A program made the position numbers and the translations under genes. 10,052 bases of DNA from an uncultured Planctomycetaceae bacterium (lineage in GTDB: Bacteria > Planctomycetota > Planctomycetia > Pirellulales > Pirellulaceae). The number at the start of each line of letters is the position of its first letter. Within the stretch, counting starts at the first letter, position 1. The notes under the pieces were generated by a model, which ran no database searches, was not told where the DNA came from, and saw nothing but the letters and a program-made list of their open reading frames with translations. Shown here in pieces: positions 6,119-10,052 of the stretch. The stretch lies in assembly GCA_937967755.1 (NCBI GenBank), contig CALBTA010000226.1, forward strand, positions 1 to 10,052, given 5' to 3'.

Positions 6119-7327
6119 ATGCTTTGGCCCGTCATTACCTTCGTCCTGTTCATCGCGGGTTTTCCGCTGCTGATCGTCGGTGCCGACGCGCTGGTGAAAG
6201 GGGCGTCGCGGTTGGCGGTGGCTTGGGGCGTTTCGGCGTTGGCGGTTGGGCTGACCGTGGTCGCTTACGGGACGAGCATGCCCGAGTTGGCCGTCACCGT
6301 GCTGGCGGTGTGGAATGACGAAACCACCATCGAAACCGTCACCGACGAAGAAGATCCGACGTTGGCTGATGAGCAGTCGAAAGGGCGTGCATCGGACATC
6401 GCCGTGGGCAACGTGGTGGGCAGCAATATCGCCAATGTCTTGCTGGTGCTGGGTGCGGCGGCGACAATCGCGCCGCTGATTGTGCCGCGAGAAGTCGTCA
6501 AACGCAGCTTGCCGTTGATGATCTTCGTTTCCATCTTAGCGGCCGCCTTCGCCTGGGACTTCGACGGCGACGGCCGGGTCTTCATCACCTGGTGGCAAGG
6601 GCTGATCTTGGTCGTCGGCGTGCTGGTCTATACCTGGAGAGCGCTGTTGCGCGGCCGTACACTGCAGCGGCTGGAAAAATCGCAATCCGAGGAAATTGAC
6701 GAAGACTTCGGCAAAATGGGCAGCGGCAACTGGGCCTGGATGATTGAAGTGCTGCGCATCGTGTTGGGGCTGGTTTGCCTTGTCGCAGGCGGAAAGTTTC
6801 TGGTCGATGGAGCGGTTGCGGTGGCGACCTGGCTGAGCGTTAGTAAGCTGATGATTTCTCTGACCATCGTCGCCATTGGCACGTCGTTGCCCGAAGTTGC
6901 CACCTGCGTGGTCGCCGTGATGCGGGGGCATCGCGATTTGGCCGTGGGTAACGCGGTCGGCAGCAACATTTTCAACGTCTTGCTCGTGCTCGGTGCGTGT
7001 GCCCTGGTCGCACCCGGCGGCGGCATCGAAATCAGCCCGTTGGCTTCGTCGCGCGACTTCCCGATCATGGTGGTCGTCGCGCTGCTCACGCTGCCGGTCT
7101 TCTATACGACCTACATCATCGCCCGTTGGGAAGGCTGGGTCTTCTTGGTTTTGTACTTTGCGTACACCACCTATCTAGTCTTGCGGGCATCGGGCGACGA
7201 CGCCCCGTTCGGCTGGCTGATGATCTGGGTCGTCGCCATCGTCTTCGCCGTGGTGCTGACGCAAAGCGCCTGGCAGTTCTTTGCGAAGCGGCAACCGCAC
7301 ACGCGGGTTGATACGCGAGTCGACTAG
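6119..7327 (+). CDS. YrbG/CaxA-type sodium/calcium exchanger with acidic insert
   Basis: This 402-residue membrane protein is a prokaryotic CaCA-superfamily antiporter of the YrbG type. Alpha-1 contains GTSMPEL (51-57) and GNVVGSNIANVLLVLG (97-112); alpha-2 contains GTSLPEV (254-260) and GNAVGSNIFNVLLVLG (277-292). Both acidic ion-binding residues (E56 and E259) are present. About 10 membrane helices are visible, with a short charged loop at 176-204 joining the halves. Two oddities stand out: alpha-1 has about 23 extra residues between its two motifs, rich in Asp/Glu, and a DFDGDG loop (147-152) resembles a Ca2+-binding EF-hand loop. The ATG at 6119 is preferred over GTG 6107, because the only Shine-Dalgarno-like bases (GGAG, 6102-6105) are 1 base from the GTG but 13 from the ATG, and because MLWPVITFVLF is a typical family start. 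The protein is likely to move Ca2+ out of the cell. It is a distinct subtype from the exchanger at 3767-5179, not a tandem duplicate. Confidence 0.92.
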   Translation: MLWPVITFVLFIAGFPLLIVGADALVKGASRLAVAWGVSALAVGLTVVAYGTSMPELAVTVLAVWNDETTIETVTDEEDPTLADEQSKGRASDIAVGNVVGSNIANVLLVLGAAATIAPLIVPREVVKRSLPLMIFVSILAAAFAWDFDGDGRVFITWWQGLILVVGVLVYTWRALLRGRTLQRLEKSQSEEIDEDFGKMGSGNWAWMIEVLRIVLGLVCLVAGGKFLVDGAVAVATWLSVSKLMISLTIVAIGTSLPEVATCVVAVMRGHRDLAVGNAVGSNIFNVLLVLGACALVAPGGGIEISPLASSRDFPIMVVVALLTLPVFYTTYIIARWEGWVFLVLYFAYTTYLVLRASGDDAPFGWLMIWVVAIVFAVVLTQSAWQFFAKRQPHTRVDTRVD

Positions 7328-7398
7328 CGTCATGCCGTAGCGATTGTGCCGGTTAGCACGCCGCCGCGCGGCGCGCGGGACCGCACGGTGTGAGCTAT

Positions 7399-7437
7399 CC
7401 TTTCCTTGGGAAGCCCTGTTGTGGAAAGGCCAACAAC
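7399..7437 (+). promoter_or_regulatory. Possible alternative stem-loops in the leader of the HPt gene
   Basis: CCTTTCC (7399-7405) pairs perfectly with GGAAAGG (7423-7429), and a small GGG/CCC stem (7408-7410 with 7414-7416) nests inside. GTTGT (7418-7422) can instead pair with ACAAC (7433-7437); the two folds overlap sterically. The region lies 29-67 bases before the HPt ATG. It could be a leader structure or chance; no known riboswitch class is recognised. The rest of the 138-bp gap holds a GC-rich palindrome (7362-7378) and no clear promoter. Confidence 0.2.
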
Positions 7438-7465
7438 TGTTCACCCGCGCTTGAGATCAATTGTC

Positions 7466-7804
7466 ATGACAACTGCCGAATTGCCAGCCGAATTAATCTA
7501 TTCCGAACTAGGCAGCGATCCCGCCTTCGGCCCGATTGTCTCGATGTACGTCGACGAAATGCCCGGCCGCGTTGAAGACTTGCTCCTAACTCACGCCGCC
7601 GGCGATGTCAAAGAACTGCAACGCAAGGCGCACCAACTCAAAGGATCGTCAGGCAGCTACGGCTTCCGTGAAGTAACGCCGCAGGCTGCCGCGTTGGAAG
7701 ACGCGCTGAAATCCGACGCGCCTCTCGGCGACGTAGAATCGGCGCTGGAAGAACTGGTCGCGGTATGCCAGCGCGTTCGCGCTGGCTCGCCACCGTCGAA
7801 CTGA
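7466..7804 (+). CDS. Stand-alone HPt (histidine phosphotransfer) domain protein
   Basis: This 112-residue protein is essentially one HPt domain, a four-helix-bundle carrier that passes phosphate between response-regulator receiver domains or from a hybrid histidine kinase in a multistep phosphorelay. The motif AHQLKGSSGSYGF places the phosphorylatable histidine at H56, with the conserved K59, G60 and S61 next to it. The preceding helix (MYVDEMPGRVEDL) and the following one (QAAALEDALKS) fit the family. It has no receiver, kinase or membrane segment, so it is cytoplasmic and must work with partners encoded elsewhere; no kinase or regulator is in this window. The ATG at 7466 is chosen over an in-frame TTG at 7406, because the extra 20 residues do not resemble the family; the Shine-Dalgarno site is weak. 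The gene ends only 8 bp from the convergent oxidoreductase stop, with no visible terminator between them. Confidence 0.88.
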   Translation: MTTAELPAELIYSELGSDPAFGPIVSMYVDEMPGRVEDLLLTHAAGDVKELQRKAHQLKGSSGSYGFREVTPQAAALEDALKSDAPLGDVESALEELVAVCQRVRAGSPPSN

Positions 7805-7812
7805 TTGCTGGC

Positions 7813-9168
7813 TCAATACTCCCGATCTTTCACAAACCCGGGCATAGGTAAGGGGTATTTTCCGTCGTCGCCGGCTTGGACGGGGGCGGGCCCGTCGAGG
7901 GTTACCATTTCGAGGGTGGGGGCGAATTCGTGGTCGCAGTTGAGGATGTCGTCCATCGTGACGATTTGCCCAGTGTGGGCGGCCATGCGGCCCATCGAGG
8001 CAGTGACACTGGCCATCGCCCCGCGCTCTACCTCGTTGTACTTCTCGTCGTTGCGAATCGCGTTGATCAAATTTTCCCACTCAACCTGGTACGGGTTGGG
8101 TTCAGGCTTGTCGTATTTCCAGCTTAGCTCGGCGTCGACAATGTTGTGCCCTTTGTAGAACCGGCTGCGGGCGGGAATGTGCCCAGCTGACGAGAAAACG
8201 CACGAACCTTTCGTGCCGTGGGCGTAAGTCGCGAATTCGTTGTGGCAGCCGGGAATGGTCCGCCCGTCGACGGTCATTTTTGTGCCGTCCTTGAAGGTGT
8301 ACTCCATCGCGTAATGATCGAAGTTCTGATCAATGTTGTCACCGCGATAATGACGCCCGCCGGTGGCTTGGGCTTTGATCGGCCAGTCGTTCTTCACCCA
8401 GCAGGCTTCGTCGATGTTGTGGATCAGGAAGTCGCTGACTGCTCCTCCGGATAGCCAGAGGAACGAATGGAAGCGCTGAATCTGATACATCAGTTCGCTG
8501 ATGCCGTCGGGCTTGGGGCCGCTGTGGGCCGAAGCGGTCGGGCCGGCCATGCGGTAAGCGCGAAGCAGCAAGATGTCGCCCAATTCGCCGTCGTGGATTC
8601 GCTTGGCCGCTTCGCCCCGGGCGTGGCAATGCCGGCACATCAACCCGACGCCGACCTTCAGGTTCTTCTCTTTCGCTTGCTCGCCGAGCTTCAGCATCTT
8701 TTGTGTGCTTGGCCCATCGACGGTGATCGGCTTCTCCATGAAGACGTTCAGGCCGCGCTCGATGGCGTAAGTGAACTGTAGCCAGCGGAAGGCCGGCGGC
8801 GTGGTCAGGATCACAACGTCGCCCGGCTTCAGGCAATCCATCGCCTGCTTGTATGCGTCGAAGCCGATGAACTTGAAGTCTTCCGGCGGCGTGCCGCGGT
8901 CGCCATATTTCTTCAGGCTGGCGGCGCTGGCTTTCAGGCGATGCTCGAACACGTCGGCCATGGCGACCAGCTTCGTCGGACCCGCTTTCACGGACAGCGC
9001 GTTGTGGGCCGCGCCGGTTCCCCGCCCGCCGCAACCGACCAGGGCGAGTTGAATGGTGCTATCTTCCGCGGCATGGGCATAGTTCTGAGCACTGCCCACC
9101 AGCGTCGCGGCAGCCGCGACCGTGCCGGTGGTTTTTAGGAATTGACGGCGTGGTTGGCTTTCGTTCAT
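7813..9168 (-). CDS. Tat-exported Gfo/Idh/MocA-family oxidoreductase
   Basis: This 451-residue protein belongs to the Gfo/Idh/MocA family of NAD(P)-dependent oxidoreductases, which act mostly on sugars, inositols and related polyols. It opens with a twin-arginine signal (PRRQFLKTTG, R7/R8), an alanine-rich hydrophobic stretch and a likely cut after AHA (residue 33). It is therefore probably exported folded, with its cofactor, to the periplasm. The Rossmann fold follows with LALVGCGGRGTG (nucleotide-binding glycines 45-52). EKPITVD (145-151) carries the family lysine K146. SDFLIHNIDEACW (245-257) supplies the conserved H250 and D253 of the substrate site. Length and domain order are normal for the planctomycete exported members. 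A GGAAG about 12 bases before the ATG is a weak ribosome binding site. It is the last gene of a minus-strand co-directional set, 63 bp after the 88-residue gene; functional linkage is not shown. The exact substrate is unknown. Confidence 0.95.
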   Translation of the reverse strand: MNESQPRRQFLKTTGTVAAAATLVGSAQNYAHAAEDSTIQLALVGCGGRGTGAAHNALSVKAGPTKLVAMADVFEHRLKASAASLKKYGDRGTPPEDFKFIGFDAYKQAMDCLKPGDVVILTTPPAFRWLQFTYAIERGLNVFMEKPITVDGPSTQKMLKLGEQAKEKNLKVGVGLMCRHCHARGEAAKRIHDGELGDILLLRAYRMAGPTASAHSGPKPDGISELMYQIQRFHSFLWLSGGAVSDFLIHNIDEACWVKNDWPIKAQATGGRHYRGDNIDQNFDHYAMEYTFKDGTKMTVDGRTIPGCHNEFATYAHGTKGSCVFSSAGHIPARSRFYKGHNIVDAELSWKYDKPEPNPYQVEWENLINAIRNDEKYNEVERGAMASVTASMGRMAAHTGQIVTMDDILNCDHEFAPTLEMVTLDGPAPVQAGDDGKYPLPMPGFVKDREY

Positions 9169-9231
9169 CAGAGATAATCTTCCAAAAGGCTATGTGAATG
9201 GGAGTACCAGGTTTTTTGCGCAAGATGCTCG

Positions 9232-9498
9232 TCACGAGCGCGCGGCGGCGGATGATTCCTCGACCTCCGCAATGTCTTTAGACTCGTCTTGAATTCTTCG
9301 TCGACCGTCCGCGATCATCTTCCTCGCCGCAGCGAGCGCTTCATCATCTTCTAGGTCCCACACGCCGCCAGCATCCAGCCGGCCCGCCGTCGTCGCCAAA
9401 TTCGCGAACATCTGTCCGAGCCGCCACTGAGGGAAGAGCTGTGACAGTTCTTTCAGCGCAGCGAGAAGTTCTCGTCGGGTTGAATTAGCTTCGCTCAT
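9232..9498 (-). CDS. Small helical protein of unknown function, coupled to ParB-like gene
   Basis: I cannot name this 88-residue protein. It is charged, has no signal peptide or membrane segment, and looks largely helical: RRELLAALKELSQLFP (8-23) and RLGQMFANLATTAGR (26-40) make amphipathic helices. A short GGVWDLEDDEALAAARKMI segment (44-62) and a highly charged Arg/Lys/Glu tail follow. The RLGQ...NLA then WD(L/V)ED pattern resembles small conserved proteins that I associate with planctomycetes and cyanobacteria, but I have no assigned function for them. Its ATG overlaps the TGA of the ParB-like gene as ATGA, so the two are almost certainly translated in a coupled way. The stop codon lies in the loop of a 5-bp inverted repeat (9227-9239). 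It may be the partner of the ParB-like protein; that is inference. Confidence 0.75.
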   Translation of the reverse strand: MSEANSTRRELLAALKELSQLFPQWRLGQMFANLATTAGRLDAGGVWDLEDDEALAAARKMIADGRRRIQDESKDIAEVEESSAAARS

Positions 9499-9794
9499 AG
9501 CTTCTCTCCAACTAACGGCAATTCACCAACGGGACCGCTCAGTTCTCCCGTCACTTCCACTGTAATCAATGTACCTGGTGCGAGCTTGGCAGCGCGCGTT
9601 GCTCGGGTCACACCATCGAAAATCACCAACTCCCCATCACTTCCACGCTTCACTTCCGGTGGAGGAATGCCCTCCAGCGAACTGCCATGCTTCGCGATTT
9701 GACGTTGCAACTTTGCAGGGTCCGCCCCGTCGCGACGCGCGCCTGGTAAATGCAATTTGGCGGGATCTACCTGCACAAGTTCAGGCGGCTTCAT
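9495..9794 (-). CDS. Small single-domain ParB/sulfiredoxin-like protein
   Basis: This 99-residue protein resembles an isolated ParB-N/sulfiredoxin-like domain. It has the opening pattern VDPAKLHLPGARRDGADPAKL, then QRQIAKHGSSLEGIPPPEVKR, a strand ELVIFDG, and the turn DGVTRATRAAKL, which corresponds to the DGxxR nucleotide-binding motif of the fold. ParB proteins use this fold to bind and hydrolyse CTP or as a nuclease; here there is no helix-turn-helix DNA-binding domain or dimerisation domain, so a chromosome-segregation role is unlikely. The ATG at 9794 is chosen; the codon just before it is TTG, which would add one residue. GAGAAG about 10 bases upstream is a weak ribosome binding site. 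It overlaps the next gene by 4 bases (ATGA), and follows the FGE-family gene by 78 bp in the same direction. The fold call is from motif pattern only, so moderate confidence. Confidence 0.7.
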   Translation of the reverse strand: MKPPELVQVDPAKLHLPGARRDGADPAKLQRQIAKHGSSLEGIPPPEVKRGSDGELVIFDGVTRATRAAKLAPGTLITVEVTGELSGPVGELPLVGEKL

Positions 9795-9872
9795 CAATTA
9801 TACGCTTCTCAACGGTTTCCGTGGTGGGTTGTCGTCATACCGATAGGGAGCCAGTTGCTGAACTTGCCACGG

Positions 9873-10052
9873 TTACTCCCGCAAACTCTCATCAATGATG
9901 TGCGGCTTCTTGCGGTCTTCGTATGGGGCAGATTTGTCCCACTTCGATTTCTTCTCTTCCTCGCTCGGCTCGACCAACGGGCGGACGATGCGGAAGCCGA
10001 CGCTGGTAGCGTCTGTATGATACCAAATGCTCTGGGGTTCCTGGGGATCTTG
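9873..10052 (-). CDS. FGE-sulfatase (formylglycine-generating-enzyme-like) protein, C-terminal 59 residues
   Basis: The minus strand is open from the window's right edge to TAA at 9873-9875 and encodes 59 residues. The first 24, [20 protein letters not shown] followed by RIVR, match the closing segment of the FGE-sulfatase/SUMF1 domain, in which SxWW or a variant is followed by TDAxxVGFRIVR. A charged tail of about 30 residues ending DESLRE follows, as in many planctomycete members. True FGE oxidises a sulfatase cysteine to formylglycine, but many bacterial relatives have lost this activity, and the active-site cysteines lie outside the window. The start is also outside. The next gene on this strand begins 78 bp downstream. 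Confidence 0.85.
   Translation of the reverse strand, partial: QDPQEPQSIWYHTDATSVGFRIVRPLVEPSEEEKKSKWDKSAPYEDRKKPHIIDESLRE

Noticed and set aside
7362..7378. GC-only palindrome after the YrbG-type exchanger as a terminator
   Set aside because: The 6-bp stem with a 3-base loop is made only of G and C, has no following U-tract, and such strings arise easily in this base composition.
7406..7465. TTG-initiated extension of the HPt protein
   Set aside because: TTG is a rare start, no ribosome site precedes it, and the added residues show no HPt similarity.
9227..9239. GCTCG-TCA-CGAGC hairpin with the 88-residue gene's stop codon as its loop
   Set aside because: Five base pairs is within chance and no U-tract follows on the minus strand, so I do not call it a terminator.
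1..10052. CRISPR arrays, tRNA or rRNA genes, transposases, phage genes or a recognised defence system
   Set aside because: I found no regularly spaced direct repeats, no tRNA-like fold and no such protein motifs. The Uma2-family protein has a nuclease fold but no partner genes that suggest a restriction or defence system.

Overview
The window looks like a piece of a high-GC planctomycete chromosome, probably of the Pirellulales. The clues are a Tat-exported Gfo/Idh/MocA oxidoreductase, a formylglycine-generating-enzyme (FGE-sulfatase) C-terminus, a TlpA-like thioredoxin with a helical N-terminal part, a Uma2-family protein, weak Shine-Dalgarno sites and several palindromic intergenic repeats. 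This placement is inferred from gene content and style, not from a database search. I see no tRNA, rRNA, CRISPR array, transposase or phage gene.

Layout. Bases 1-1018 (+) hold the 3' part of a thioredoxin-fold protein preceded by three degenerate 43-residue repeats. It is followed after 15 bp by a zinc-ribbon membrane protein (1034-1858, +). This pair converges on a 594-residue minus-strand protein (1880-3664) that joins a TrhO-type rhodanese tRNA hydroxylase to an S4/RluA pseudouridine synthase. The two convergent stop codons lie in the two arms of one 10-bp hairpin. Next on the minus strand is a cation/Ca2+ exchanger with NCKX-like residues (3767-5179), then a Uma2-family protein (5302-5952). 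A second exchanger, of the YrbG/CaxA type, is on the plus strand (6119-7327), followed by a stand-alone histidine phosphotransfer protein (7466-7804, +).

The right end is a co-directional minus-strand set: the C-terminal 59 residues of an FGE-family protein (9873-10052), a small ParB-like protein (9495-9794), an 88-residue helical protein overlapping it by ATGA (9232-9498), and the Gfo/Idh/MocA oxidoreductase (7813-9168). Whether all four share a transcript cannot be told from sequence.

No gene-free stretch exceeds 300 bp. The gaps of 100-170 bp carry palindromes: a 25-bp inverted repeat at 3683-3763, an 11-12-bp one at 5230-5257, and an opposed pair of small hairpin elements at 6037-6114, the second of which overlaps the only Shine-Dalgarno-like bases of the YrbG-type exchanger.

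I see no clear defence system or multigene machine. The best candidates for something undescribed are the translationally coupled ParB-like/88-residue pair, the TrhO-RluA fusion, and the NCKX-type residues in a bacterial exchanger.
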